Positions 8,293 through 18,002 of a stretch of DNA of 40,199 nt are shown in pieces (position 1 is the stretch's first letter; every line of letters starts with the position of its first letter). The position numbers and the translations under genes are program-made. A model generated the notes under the pieces. That model saw nothing but the letters and a program-made list of their open reading frames with translations, ran no database searches and had not been told where the DNA came from. The stretch comes from Microcaldota archaeon (GTDB lineage Archaea; Micrarchaeota; Micrarchaeia; Anstonellales; Bilamarchaeaceae), in the NCBI GenBank assembly GCA_013425375.1, contig JACCLH010000004.1, forward strand, positions 1 to 40,199, written 5' to 3'.

Positions 8293-10065
8293 ATGGATGC
8301 TAACCAAAAAATAGGACATAACGGAAACCCGCAGACCATGCGTCCCATGCCGCAATCTGTCAGGGGATGGAAGTGGTGGGCCAACGTCAAGGACAGGTAT
8401 TTCGCGCAAATCGCGGAACATGCAGACGGTTTCGGCCGTGCATCGGCCTTCCCGGACATTGAAAGGCTGAAGAAGGTGAGGATATTCGACACCACCGGCC
8501 GGGACGGCATGCAGATGCCTGATGCCTTCATCACCGTGGCAGGCGGGATAACGGCCACACAGAACAAGATAGACATCGCGGTGGAGCTGGCGAAATGGGG
8601 CATACCCATAATAGAGGTCGGAAGCGCCATGAGCAGCCCGGAAGAAAAGATGGCCATCCGGGAGGCGAAAAGGAGAGTGATGAAACTCGGTCTGCCCAGC
8701 GAGATAGTGAGCCTTGCGCGCATGAACCGGAAGGATATAGAAGAGGCATGGGGTCCTGACGTTGGCACTGACAGCATCCATCCTGACATTATCCATCTCT
8801 TCTCTTCAGGTTCTGACCCGCATACATGGGTTAAGTTCGGGAAAATGCCGAAAGATGTGATACCGGACATCGTCGACAGCGTGACATATGCACAGCAAAT
8901 CGGATTCAGGAAGATGGTCGTATCGCTGGAGGATGCGGCAAGGACTGACCCAAAGCACCTGGTGGAGGTAGCCAGCGCAGTGAATGAGATAGCCAAAGCA
9001 AGGGGGGTGGAGGTGCACTATAACATCCCGGACACGATTGGCGTCGCTGACCCAGTGTACATGTTCGCCCTCATCTCATACATCCACAAGAAGGTGCCGT
9101 CGCTTCCGCTCCAAGTGCACTGCCACAACGACCTGGGAAGGGCTGTGGACAACAGCCTTGCAGCAATATACGCTGGAGTTTCAGAGGTCCATGCAACCAT
9201 GCATGGCATGGGTGAGAGAACAGGAAATGCCGCGCTGGAGCAGATTGTGATGAACCTTTACACAAGACATGGCGTGGCGCTGGTCGACCCGCACCAGATT
9301 TCAAGGATATCGGAATTCATAAGGCAGCGTTCCGGGGTGGACGCGCCAGTGAACGCGCCGGTCATAGGCAGGAACGCCTTCCGGCATGAGTCCGGCGTGC
9401 ACGGCGATGCCGTAGACAAGAGCAACCGGATGGGATATGGCAGGCGTAAGGGAGTGGACGGCGGAAGCGTGTATGCCCCGTTCAATCCGGCTGTCATCGG
9501 GAGAAAGGAGGAGATGGGCATAGGGCCGCTCTGCGGAAGGGCCAATGTCGAGTACCGCCTTGCGGAATTCGGCATCACAGTGCCTGACGACAAGATAGCC
9601 GACATCGTCGAAAAGGTCAAGAGGATGTCCGACAGCGCGAAGGTGAGCGACGCGGATTTCATCCTCATGGCCTACGAAAGCGTGAAAGAGAAGCCATGCG
9701 AGAAGGTCAGGATATCAGAGATAGACGTCTGGATCGCTATGAGCGGGGCCCGTGCATACGTGCAACTCGGACTGAACGGCCATTATAGAAAGGCTGGAGG
9801 CGATGGAAACGGCCCTGTGGATGCTGCGGTCGAGGCGATAAAGAACGCGCTTGGCAGGCACAGCATGGACATAGTAGCCTACGAGAACAAGTCGATAGGC
9901 CAGGGAAGCGACGCCGGGGCAAGAGTCACAGTGACGGTGAAGAAACGGCGGGGGAAGATACGGATCGAATCTTCTGCCGTAGGCACTGATACAGTCCTTA
10001 TCGCCGTGGAGGCTTTCAGGAAGGGCTACAACGCCATGTGCGCCCTGGAGACGCTCAGGAAATAG
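8293..10065 (+). CDS. leuA: 2-isopropylmalate synthase/homocitrate synthase family protein with C-terminal LeuA-type regulatory domain
   Basis: RIFDTTGRDGMQMP, LQVHCHNDLGRAVDNSLAA, HGMGERTGNAALEQIVM, HESGVHGDAV; C-terminal ACDAAV-like domain (GPVDAAVEAIKNAL, GSDAGARVTVTV). Exact substrate not determined. Confidence 0.82.
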   Translation: MDANQKIGHNGNPQTMRPMPQSVRGWKWWANVKDRYFAQIAEHADGFGRASAFPDIERLKKVRIFDTTGRDGMQMPDAFITVAGGITATQNKIDIAVELAKWGIPIIEVGSAMSSPEEKMAIREAKRRVMKLGLPSEIVSLARMNRKDIEEAWGPDVGTDSIHPDIIHLFSSGSDPHTWVKFGKMPKDVIPDIVDSVTYAQQIGFRKMVVSLEDAARTDPKHLVEVASAVNEIAKARGVEVHYNIPDTIGVADPVYMFALISYIHKKVPSLPLQVHCHNDLGRAVDNSLAAIYAGVSEVHATMHGMGERTGNAALEQIVMNLYTRHGVALVDPHQISRISEFIRQRSGVDAPVNAPVIGRNAFRHESGVHGDAVDKSNRMGYGRRKGVDGGSVYAPFNPAVIGRKEEMGIGPLCGRANVEYRLAEFGITVPDDKIADIVEKVKRMSDSAKVSDADFILMAYESVKEKPCEKVRISEIDVWIAMSGARAYVQLGLNGHYRKAGGDGNGPVDAAVEAIKNALGRHSMDIVAYENKSIGQGSDAGARVTVTVKKRRGKIRIESSAVGTDTVLIAVEAFRKGYNAMCALETLRK

Positions 10066-10177
10066 ACGCACCTGGACGAGCGCGGCTCAAGAAGCGGATT
10101 TTGTTTTTCGTATTTATTTTCGTGTTTGTAGAGAGCTAACCACATCATTTAAATTACATTCTGCACCATCATCATAC

Positions 10178-11182
10178 ATGAAGCTTTACATCCCCCCAGG
10201 ATATAAGCCACTTCTCAGGGCGAGGGATACCGAAGCAGCGATCCAGAGGATAAAATCGCTTTTCCAGAAGCGGCTTTCCGAGAACCTGAATCTCTACAGG
10301 GCGTCGGCCCCGATGGTTGTCCGGGCCGGCACTGGCATAAATGATGATTTGAACGGCGTCGAGAGGAAGGTCAGCTTCAGCGTCAAAGACGACAACGACG
10401 CCAAAGTCGAGATAGTCAACTCCCTGGCCAAATGGAAGAGGATGGCGCTCGCCAGGTACGGGTACAGCCACGGCGAAGGCATCTGGACAGACATGAACGC
10501 CATCAGGCCTGATGAGGAACTCGACAACACCCATTCTGTCTATGTGGACCAGTGGGACTGGGAGCGGGTGATAAACACACAGGAGCGGAATCCGGACTTC
10601 CTGAAATGGGCTGTGAAAAAGATTTACGATGCCATAAAGAGGATTGAGTGGCGGATATCCCAGGATTACGGCGCAAGGTCGTTCCTTCCGGAAGAGATAT
10701 CATTCATCACGACCTCCGAACTCGAGGGGCGGTATCCGGATCCGGATAGAAAGGCAAGGGAGAACGCAGTGGCTGAGCACAAGAAGGCGGTATTCATAAT
10801 GCAGATAGGGTGGCCGCTTAAGGACGGAAAACCGCATGACGGCCGCGCCCCGGATTATGACGACTGGAACCTTAATGGCGACATCTTCGTATGGAACCCG
10901 GTCCTCAAGAGCGCGTTCGAGCTTTCCTCGATGGGAATCCGCGTTGACAAGGAGACCCTTGTGAAACAGCTTCAGGCTGCGAATGCCATGGAGCGCCTGG
11001 AGCTCGAGTTCCACAAGATGCTCATGGCAGACCAGCTTCCGCTTTCAATCGGCGGCGGCATCGGGCAGTCAAGGCTTTCCATGCTCTACCTGGGGGCGGC
11101 GCACATCGGGGAAGTGCAGGTAGGCATCTGGCCGGCTGAGATGGTTGCCGAGCTGGAGAGGAATAATATAAAGCTGCTATGA
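10178..11182 (+). CDS. asnA: Aspartate--ammonia ligase (asparagine synthetase A type)
   Basis: RASAPMVVRAGTGINDDLNGVERKVSF, ALARYGYSHGEGIWTDMNAIRPDE, SVYVDQWDWE, GGGIGQSRLSMLYLG. Confidence 0.88.
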   Translation: MKLYIPPGYKPLLRARDTEAAIQRIKSLFQKRLSENLNLYRASAPMVVRAGTGINDDLNGVERKVSFSVKDDNDAKVEIVNSLAKWKRMALARYGYSHGEGIWTDMNAIRPDEELDNTHSVYVDQWDWERVINTQERNPDFLKWAVKKIYDAIKRIEWRISQDYGARSFLPEEISFITTSELEGRYPDPDRKARENAVAEHKKAVFIMQIGWPLKDGKPHDGRAPDYDDWNLNGDIFVWNPVLKSAFELSSMGIRVDKETLVKQLQAANAMERLELEFHKMLMADQLPLSIGGGIGQSRLSMLYLGAAHIGEVQVGIWPAEMVAELERNNIKLL

Positions 11183-11272
11183 TAAGGAAACTACGACAAT
11201 ATTCCAAACCTCCCAGTTTGAGTGCTGACAACCGACAGATTTGCAAAAATACAATCAAAGATGGTGAGATAG

Positions 11273-11533
11273 ATGAAGCGTGAGGATGCATGCGTTAGGA
11301 TCAAGGATATGACATGCTGCTCGTGGCACAGTCAAAGGAATGCCATAGTTTATACGAAGACAGGGATGCCTGTTCCGAAGGAAGTGCTTGATAGGATACC
11401 TGATGGACCGGCAAAGGAGATGATGATGTATTCCGGGAACATGTGCGATCTATGCGCCAAGCGTTTCATGAGTGGAGGGAAAAGAGAACCGCTTGTGGAG
11501 AGCATGCTCACCAGCATGATAGTGCTGCGCTAA
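11273..11533 (+). CDS. Small Cys-containing hypothetical protein
   Basis: 86 aa ORF with upstream ggtgag; CC and CDLC motifs. Confidence 0.5.
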   Translation: MKREDACVRIKDMTCCSWHSQRNAIVYTKTGMPVPKEVLDRIPDGPAKEMMMYSGNMCDLCAKRFMSGGKREPLVESMLTSMIVLR

Positions 11534-12081
11534 ACTTTCATGGCCTGGATTATCTTCAGCAGAAGGGGGTAGGAGGTATAACCTGAACCCTCGTTTATGT
11601 GGCCGCCCCCGTGCTCGATTATAAGGTCGGCACCAAGGTTGTCGGCAAGCTTTTGCCCTTCATCCAGAGGGATGTAAGGGTCGTTGTCAGAGTTTATCAC
11701 GAAGAACTTGCGGCAGCTCTTCCTTATCTTCGGCCAGTCGAACTTTTTCTCAACGAAGTTCTTTATCTGTGGAATCTCCAGGTCCTTGGCGAAGCCTGCC
11801 ACCAGGATGGCAGCGCCGGCACGCTCTTCCTGGCCGAAGGTCTCAAGGAGGCGGAGGATAGCGGGGCATCCGAGGCTATGACCGATGAGAATCCAATCAT
11901 CGTCGAAATGCTGGACGTGCTTCCTGGTTTCTGCTAGCCATTCCTCCAGCTTCGGGTTGTCTGTGCCCGGAAAATCAGGTCCGATGACAGTCATTCCTTC
12001 CTTCCGTAGCGTGTCTGCGAGCCAACCGCTCCAGCAGCTCCGCGCATCCCCTCCCCAGCAATGGAAAAGGAAGACCTTCAT
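11530..12081 (-). CDS. Alpha/beta hydrolase, RBBP9/YdeN-type serine hydrolase
   Basis: FHCWGGD, LIGHSLGCPAILRLLE (GHSLG nucleophile elbow), SDNDPYIPLDEGQKLA, HGGGHIN. Confidence 0.85.
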   Translation of the reverse strand: MKVFLFHCWGGDARSCWSGWLADTLRKEGMTVIGPDFPGTDNPKLEEWLAETRKHVQHFDDDWILIGHSLGCPAILRLLETFGQEERAGAAILVAGFAKDLEIPQIKNFVEKKFDWPKIRKSCRKFFVINSDNDPYIPLDEGQKLADNLGADLIIEHGGGHINEGSGYTSYPLLLKIIQAMKV

Positions 12082-12085
12082 CGTC

Positions 12086-12448
12086 TCACAATAATTTCAG
12101 TTTACCGAAAACAGCATCCAGCTCGTTCTCCCCCCATGGCCCTGCGGCGAAGCACGTGAGCGTGCCGGGCTCGAGCTGGGTGTGGCCTGCATCCCGTATA
12201 AGCTCGCATGGGATTCCGGCAGCTTTCCCTTTGTTGTAATATTCGAGGAGTTCGGCCTCGCTGTTGACCTTCAGCACGACCTTCTTCTGCCCTTCCTCTT
12301 CCCACGCGCGGGCGGTATCTGGGTTTGTTTTTGAGACCTTCTTGTACGCGCTCAGCGAGGCGTGCGAGCTTTGGACCGCGAGCTTGCCTTTCCCCATCTT
12401 CAGGTCTGCTCTTACAACTATCGTCTGTTTGTACACGGAGATGCCCAT
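12086..12448 (-). CDS. pth2: Peptidyl-tRNA hydrolase, Pth2 family
   Basis: KQTIVVRADLKMGKGKLAVQSSHASLSAY...IRDAGHTQLEPGTLTCFAAGP. Start assigned to internal ATG (12448). Confidence 0.93.
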   Translation of the reverse strand: MGISVYKQTIVVRADLKMGKGKLAVQSSHASLSAYKKVSKTNPDTARAWEEEGQKKVVLKVNSEAELLEYYNKGKAAGIPCELIRDAGHTQLEPGTLTCFAAGPWGENELDAVFGKLKLL

Positions 12449-12451
12449 CCA

Positions 12452-12505
12452 AGCGCAAATTTTCGCAAAAATTTGTGCGCTATGGTAAATTATCAAATTT
12501 ACCAT
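12452..12505. promoter_or_regulatory. Two adjacent inverted repeats between divergent pth2 and mgtC-like genes
   Basis: agcgcaaatttt...aaaatttgtgcgct (12452-12481, imperfect) and atggtaaatt-atca-aatttaccat (12482-12505, perfect 10 bp). Confidence 0.55.
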
Positions 12506-12545
12506 TCAATGAAAACTTATAAAGCCACTCCACGAATACAAAGCC

Positions 12546-12968
12546 ATGCTTGTCGATGGCGAGATAATACTCAGGTTCGTGGTCGCAGTCGTGATAGGCC
12601 TTCTCATCGGTTTAGCCAGGAGGCATAAACCAGCGGGCATCAGGACATTCACCCTCCTCTGCTTCGGCTCGGCGATCTTCACTGTGATTTCCGTCGCAGG
12701 ACCATTCACAACATCTGCGGCATACGATCCTACGCGCGTGATAGCCCAGATAGTGGCCGGCATCGGCTTCCTCGGCCTAGGTGTCATATGGAAGGAAGGG
12801 CTCGATAAGCCTTCAGGACTTACGACCGCAGCGGCCATATGGGTGACAGCAGGCCTGGGCATCCTTGTGGGTCTTGGCATGTGGGTGGAGACGCTGGCGG
12901 CCACCGTCTTTACGCTCGCCATACTTTATTCCAAGAAACCGCTGACGCTAGCCCACCTTGAGGAATAG
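12546..12968 (+). CDS. MgtC/SapB family membrane protein
   Basis: VAVVIGLLIGLARRHKPAGIRTFTLLCFGSAIFTVIS...RVIAQIVAGIGFLGLGVIWKEG...GLTTAAAIWVTAGLGILVGLG. Confidence 0.92.
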   Translation: MLVDGEIILRFVVAVVIGLLIGLARRHKPAGIRTFTLLCFGSAIFTVISVAGPFTTSAAYDPTRVIAQIVAGIGFLGLGVIWKEGLDKPSGLTTAAAIWVTAGLGILVGLGMWVETLAATVFTLAILYSKKPLTLAHLEE

Positions 12969-12975
12969 CGCCCCA

Positions 12976-15546
12976 TCAGGAAAGTTTCCAGTATTTCTTG
13001 TTCTTTATGAAATTCTTCTGCGCTTCAATCAGATCCAGATAGAAGGACTCTTCGGTCTTGTGCAGGCGCTTCAGCACCCGGTCGGCTGTCGCAGGGCCGA
13101 TGCCGTAGGTGGAAAGGGCTATGAGGCCCCTTTTCCCATAGGCACGGATAAGTCCTGCCGAGAATTCCATGTCGCCTTTGGCTTCACCTTCCTTGCTGAC
13201 CAGAGCGAACGAAGGATGGCCGCATTTGTGGCAGGCTATTTTCTCAGGAGCTCCGGCAAGGTGCAGGAATCTGGATGCATTGCAGTGCAAGCACCTGAGG
13301 CGCAATGTCTTGGACAGCGCATTCTCCCTGAACGCTGCCACGATGCGCTGCCTGGGCTCGAAAGCACCGATGGATTCGCCTCCTGATACCCGCTCAAGGC
13401 CGATGGCAGCGAAATAGCTCGGCGCCTTCCTGATGTCTGTCACGAGCCTTATCTTCCCTTTGCGGATGAGTTCCATGAGCTCGGTTGACTTATCGACGTC
13501 GAAATACCTGAAGAAGATGGAACGGAGGGCCTCCTCATAGACCACAGAGTGGCGCATGGCATGGACGAAGCGCGAGTTGATCGTCGCATCCTCAGAAAGC
13601 AGGCCTGCCATCCTGCCCACATGGAGGAACTTGAACTTCAGGAGCGAGGAGTTCTCCAGGGCCTCCTCGAGCTGGCGGCGGATGTCCTTTATCTCCAGGA
13701 AGCACCTCTTCACCTGCTCCTCTTTCAGCGGGAACGGCAGCTTGACCATTATGCGATAGGGGTCTGCGACAGCCAGCACGCTCTCGCCAATCAGGTTGGA
13801 GAGCTTTTTGGAGAACACACGGGCAAGGCCTTCGTTGACCTGGGTGCCGAAGCAGGCATGGACCACCACGAGGTCCTCCACCATCTCCATTATGACGGTC
13901 TTCTCATCAGGGAGCGGGGAGATGTCCTTCTTCATGGCGCGCATCCTGCCCACATCCTGGGCGACCTCGAAAGATACCGGGATGTCTTCACCGGTCCATG
14001 AAGGCACCATGATGTCTGTGGCTGAGGTCGGCTCTGCGAGGACCTCTTTCTCGGTGATGTCTATCACATGCCATGGGATGCCCTGAGACAGGAAGCTGGC
14101 GCCTGGCTCCAGGCTGACCACGAAGTCCTCGTCAAGGCTGGAGATGAACCTGTTGGATGAAATGTCCTTCATGAGGAAGCGCTTGGTCTTGGGAATCGTG
14201 CTCAGGAAGGTATGATAATAAGTCCTTGCCCTGGGCTTGGCCTTGATGAAAACGGATTTGCCTGCTTCATCGTAGTAGATAAGGCCCTCGCTGTAGAGCT
14301 GGAGCGCGACCATCCTCAGCTTGTCGTAGGTGATGGAATAGGCATAGGAGCCTGAGAGGATGGAATGGGCTTTCGCCAGGTCTGTCCTGCCGAAATCAAG
14401 GCAGAGGCCTATGAGCTGGTGCGCGATGACGTCGAGCGCGCCGCGCTCCACCTTCTTATCCTCCATCCAGCCGTTCTTCGCCAGGACCGCGATGACCTCG
14501 CTCTCGAGGAGGTCGTCGAAATCCTGGCTGAAGATTATGCCTTTCGGTACCTTCTCCATCGTGTGGCCAGAGCGGCCCACCCTCTGGATGAGCCTGAAGA
14601 CCTGGTGCGGCGAACCGTACTGCATGGCAAGCGAGACATCGCCTATGTCTATGCCCAGCTCAAGCGAAGACGTGCATAGGATGGAATTCATCTTGCCTGA
14701 CTTGAACTCATCTTCTGCACCAAGCCTGATCTCCTTGGCCAATGAGCCGTGATGGACCAGGATGGGAGCGCCGAGCTTCTTCAGGGATGCGCCAAGCTCC
14801 TCTGCCATGCTCCTTGTGTTGACGAAGATGAGCGAGCGGTGCTTCTCGGAGAGCGATTTGATACGCTCGAGCCGTCTCTCATGCGGAAGCGTCTCCACGG
14901 ATATGTCCATGTGGCGGTTCTTCCCTGATTCGCAGACAGCGAACGGGCGCTCACCGAAAAGAAGTTTCGCTGCCTCGGTCTCGTTCGCCACGGTCGCGCT
15001 TATGCCTATCCTCTGGAATTTCGCTATCTCGTTCAGGCGCTCAAGGCCCATGGAGAGCTGGGCGCCCCGTTTGTTGTCAAGGATGTCGTGTATCTCATCA
15101 ACAATAACGAACTCGATGGTCGTGAGATGCTTCCGCATCACGCGTCCCATGAGAAGGGCCTGTAGCGATTCCACAGTGGTGAGCAGTATCTGGGGCGGTG
15201 ATTTGCGGTGTTTCGCCCTTTCAGCGAGCGTCGTGTCTCCGGTCCTGATGTCATGGCTGATATCCAGCTTCTCGCACCACCAGGTGAAGCGCCCCTTCAG
15301 GTCACGCGAAAGGGCGCGAAGCGGGGTGATGTAGAGGGCTCGGATGCCGACGATTTTGGATTCGGCTCCCGCGTCCTTTGTTTTTATCTTTTCCAGTATC
15401 GGGAGCAATGCGCTCTCGGTCTTGCCAGAGCCTGTGGGAGCCAGGATGAGGACGTTCTCTCCGGCAAGCACCCTGGGCATGGCGAGTTTCTGGATTTGGG
15501 TAAGCTCGCCGAACCGTTCCCTGACAAGGTCTGCTACGTTAGGCAT
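12976..15546 (-). CDS. lhr: Lhr-like large DEAH/DEIH-box helicase
   Basis: APTGSGKTESALLPIL, DEIHDILDNKRGAQLSMGLERL, CTSSLELGIDIGDVSLAMQYGSPHQVFRLIQRVGRSGH; Lhr C-terminal region. Confidence 0.9.
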   Translation of the reverse strand: MPNVADLVRERFGELTQIQKLAMPRVLAGENVLILAPTGSGKTESALLPILEKIKTKDAGAESKIVGIRALYITPLRALSRDLKGRFTWWCEKLDISHDIRTGDTTLAERAKHRKSPPQILLTTVESLQALLMGRVMRKHLTTIEFVIVDEIHDILDNKRGAQLSMGLERLNEIAKFQRIGISATVANETEAAKLLFGERPFAVCESGKNRHMDISVETLPHERRLERIKSLSEKHRSLIFVNTRSMAEELGASLKKLGAPILVHHGSLAKEIRLGAEDEFKSGKMNSILCTSSLELGIDIGDVSLAMQYGSPHQVFRLIQRVGRSGHTMEKVPKGIIFSQDFDDLLESEVIAVLAKNGWMEDKKVERGALDVIAHQLIGLCLDFGRTDLAKAHSILSGSYAYSITYDKLRMVALQLYSEGLIYYDEAGKSVFIKAKPRARTYYHTFLSTIPKTKRFLMKDISSNRFISSLDEDFVVSLEPGASFLSQGIPWHVIDITEKEVLAEPTSATDIMVPSWTGEDIPVSFEVAQDVGRMRAMKKDISPLPDEKTVIMEMVEDLVVVHACFGTQVNEGLARVFSKKLSNLIGESVLAVADPYRIMVKLPFPLKEEQVKRCFLEIKDIRRQLEEALENSSLLKFKFLHVGRMAGLLSEDATINSRFVHAMRHSVVYEEALRSIFFRYFDVDKSTELMELIRKGKIRLVTDIRKAPSYFAAIGLERVSGGESIGAFEPRQRIVAAFRENALSKTLRLRCLHCNASRFLHLAGAPEKIACHKCGHPSFALVSKEGEAKGDMEFSAGLIRAYGKRGLIALSTYGIGPATADRVLKRLHKTEESFYLDLIEAQKNFIKNKKYWKLS

Positions 15547-15689
15547 TTTGCTCAGGATGATTATGGGAAAAGGAGAATAAAATAGAGGTGGATGGCTTGT
15601 CTGGCGGCCGGTAAAACTGATTAGAATGGCTAATAGTGGTAATTATTAATCTTTAATGCCATAATACAATTATCACTTGAGGCGAACTT

Positions 15690-16373
15690 ATGCGCATTGC
15701 AGCTGCCAAACAAACAACCGATGGCCAGAGAATCAGAGGCCCAGGCCTTGCCATACTCATCTCAGGAAACGAGGGTGCTCCATACGATGAAGGCTTGATG
15801 AGGGCAGATGCCGGGAACCTGGTCATAGCTTCAAACAAAAGAATGAGCCGGATGCTTATCTGGAGCGACGAGTGGAAAACGAAATATAACCTATTCGGAT
15901 GCTGGACAGGGACGACGACCGCGTATGAAGAGGCCGGAAAGGCGTTCGGCAGGCTTGTCGAGTATACCGATGAGAAGGCAGGAATCAGGTATATCTTCCC
16001 AGTGCCTGATGAGTTTGTCGGAGCGACGGATTGCCTGCTTGTCGCAGAGCATCCTGATTTCACGCTTGAACGAAAGGGCAATGACAGGATTGTCAGGGCC
16101 GCAAGGATAGCGCTGATTGAGAGATTCCCTGCTGAAAATGGCTGGTATCCGGGTGATGATGCCTATGACATCCCGAATGGGGATGCGGTAGATTCTTCTG
16201 GCCCTGGCGCCAGACGTTTATGGAGAATTGGGGGGGCGAGGGTGGGTCCTGTTGCCCGTGGGTACGGTGGCGACAACGACAAATATGACGGCAGGCGCGA
16301 CATCGTCCTCAATGGCAGGCCCTGCGGCGCTCTCGGGATGGCTGTGGAAGCACCCTTGGGAAGGCGTATCTGA
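15690..16373 (+). CDS. Hypothetical protein
   Basis: 227 aa ORF beginning MRIAAAKQTTDGQRIRGPGLAILISG; AT-rich upstream region. Confidence 0.6.
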   Translation: MRIAAAKQTTDGQRIRGPGLAILISGNEGAPYDEGLMRADAGNLVIASNKRMSRMLIWSDEWKTKYNLFGCWTGTTTAYEEAGKAFGRLVEYTDEKAGIRYIFPVPDEFVGATDCLLVAEHPDFTLERKGNDRIVRAARIALIERFPAENGWYPGDDAYDIPNGDAVDSSGPGARRLWRIGGARVGPVARGYGGDNDKYDGRRDIVLNGRPCGALGMAVEAPLGRRI

Positions 16374-16407
16374 AACCATGGCGGAAATGGGGAAGGAAAA
16401 ATAAGTA

Positions 16408-16635
16408 TTACCAGACCTGGATGACGCACACCCCGTGCTCCTCATCCGGCGATTTCCGGGCAGGCTGCTTCCAATCCGACGGGGGCTGTGGAATCTCGAT
16501 TTCGAGCTGCGGCTGCGGGCGGTCCTGCTTCCTCCGGTCTATGAGTGGGAGTTCCCAGGGGGTTGGCACCCACGACGGCACTGGCTTTGGCTGCTGCGTA
16601 TCTGACCTCTTCAGTTGCCCGAACTGCAGCTTCAT
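16408..16635 (-). CDS. Small Pro-rich hypothetical protein
   Basis: 75 aa from internal ATG (MKLQFGQLKRSDTQQPKPVPSWVPTPWELPLIDRRKQDRP...GVCVIQVW); TATA-like tatttaaaaa upstream on the minus strand. Confidence 0.5.
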   Translation of the reverse strand: MKLQFGQLKRSDTQQPKPVPSWVPTPWELPLIDRRKQDRPQPQLEIEIPQPPSDWKQPARKSPDEEHGVCVIQVW

Positions 16636-16766
16636 GTATATAATATGCTTAACACAATTTTTAAATATATGCCACATAAGGTGGTGGCAGTGCGACGCTA
16701 CGAACCAGCATGGGTTTATAAAACGAGGGCGGCATTTTTCTTGGATAGGTATCAGTGGGTTTTCCT

Positions 16767-17663
16767 ATGGACGATAACGAACTGGAATTGTTCAGGCAGG
16801 TAGGCAAGATAACCTCCAGGATACGGGAGGACAGCAAGAGCCTGATAATGGTGGGCGAATCCCTGCTGGACGTGGCCGAGACCATAGAGAAGATGATAGT
16901 TGATGAGGGATGCAAACCGGCGTTCCCGGTCAACATATCAATCAATGACATCGCAGCGCATTACACCCCTGAATTCGAGGCTACGGCTTCGCTGGGCGAG
17001 ACTGACCTGGTGAAGGTGGATATCGGAGTGGAGATGCACGGGGCGCTTTCCGATACCGCTTATACCGTAGACCTGGCAGGGACCAACGGCAAGCTGGTGA
17101 AGGCGTCGGAAGATGCCCTGGAGAACGCCGTGAAGGCGATACGACCAGGCACGGCCGTTGGCGAGGTAGGGGCGGTCATAGAGGAGACGATAAAGGGCTA
17201 TGGCTTCAACCCGATATCCAACCTATCCGGGCATATGATAAAATCCAACGAGCTCCATGCCGGCGTGGAGATACCGAACATAAAGACAGACGATCCTTAC
17301 AGGTTCCAGGCACGGGATATATTCGCAGTGGAGCCTTTCGCGACGACAGGCAGGGGCTATGTGGAGGATCTGGAGCAGGTGGAGATATTCTCATTGTACA
17401 CCATGGCGAATGTCAGGATGAGGCAGTCCAGGAAGATTGCGGAGCACGTGATAAACAACTACGGCATGCTGCCCTTCGCCGAGAGGTGGGTCAGGAAGAG
17501 CTTCCAGTCCAAACTGCTGGTGAGCGCTGCCCTGAAGGAGATGCTCCAGAGCCATATGATAAGGGGATACCCGATACTCAGGGAAGTGAGCAGGGGCCTG
17601 GTGTCCCAGACCGAGCATACCATTCTTGTGACTGAGGACGGATGCGAAGTGCTGACGCGATAG
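16767..17663 (+). CDS. map: Methionine aminopeptidase, type II
   Basis: PAFPVNISINDIAAHYTPEF, VKVDIGVEMHGALSDTAYTVDL, NLSGHMIKSNELHAGVEIPN, FAVEPFATTGRGYVED. Confidence 0.95.
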   Translation: MDDNELELFRQVGKITSRIREDSKSLIMVGESLLDVAETIEKMIVDEGCKPAFPVNISINDIAAHYTPEFEATASLGETDLVKVDIGVEMHGALSDTAYTVDLAGTNGKLVKASEDALENAVKAIRPGTAVGEVGAVIEETIKGYGFNPISNLSGHMIKSNELHAGVEIPNIKTDDPYRFQARDIFAVEPFATTGRGYVEDLEQVEIFSLYTMANVRMRQSRKIAEHVINNYGMLPFAERWVRKSFQSKLLVSAALKEMLQSHMIRGYPILREVSRGLVSQTEHTILVTEDGCEVLTR

Positions 17664-17791
17664 AAGATTTTTCCCTAGAATGGCCGACCAGCTCACGTGG
17701 CTTTCTCTGAATCGGAGTCCACGTGCCCTTAGTATGACGGAGAAGGGCAACGAAAAGCATTAGAATGGGAATACATAAGGAATACCTCATT

Positions 17792-17891
17792 GGGCCCGTA
17801 GCTCAACTTGGATAGAGCGAGTGGCTTCGGATGCCTTCCTCTAATCGCGGAGGAAACCACTAGGTTGAGGGTTCAAATCCCTTCGGGTCCG
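17792..17891 (+). tRNA. tRNA-Arg (TCG) with canonical 37/38 intron (about 17831-17855)
   Basis: GGGCCCG-TA-GCTC...GAGC-G-AGTGG-CTTCGG[25-nt intron]A-CCACT-AGGTT-GAGGG-TTCAAAT-CCCTT-CGGGTCC; intron hairpin TTCCTC/GAGGAA. Confidence 0.93.
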
Positions 17892-18002
17892 ATATCTTCC
17901 TTATTCTTTGCATTTCCGACAGATGCCGATGGGTATTTCGCATGATTTTAAAATCAGGCGGCTTAATTGCTAAAAGTCCAACCCATAGCTTAACGTGATG
18001 AT

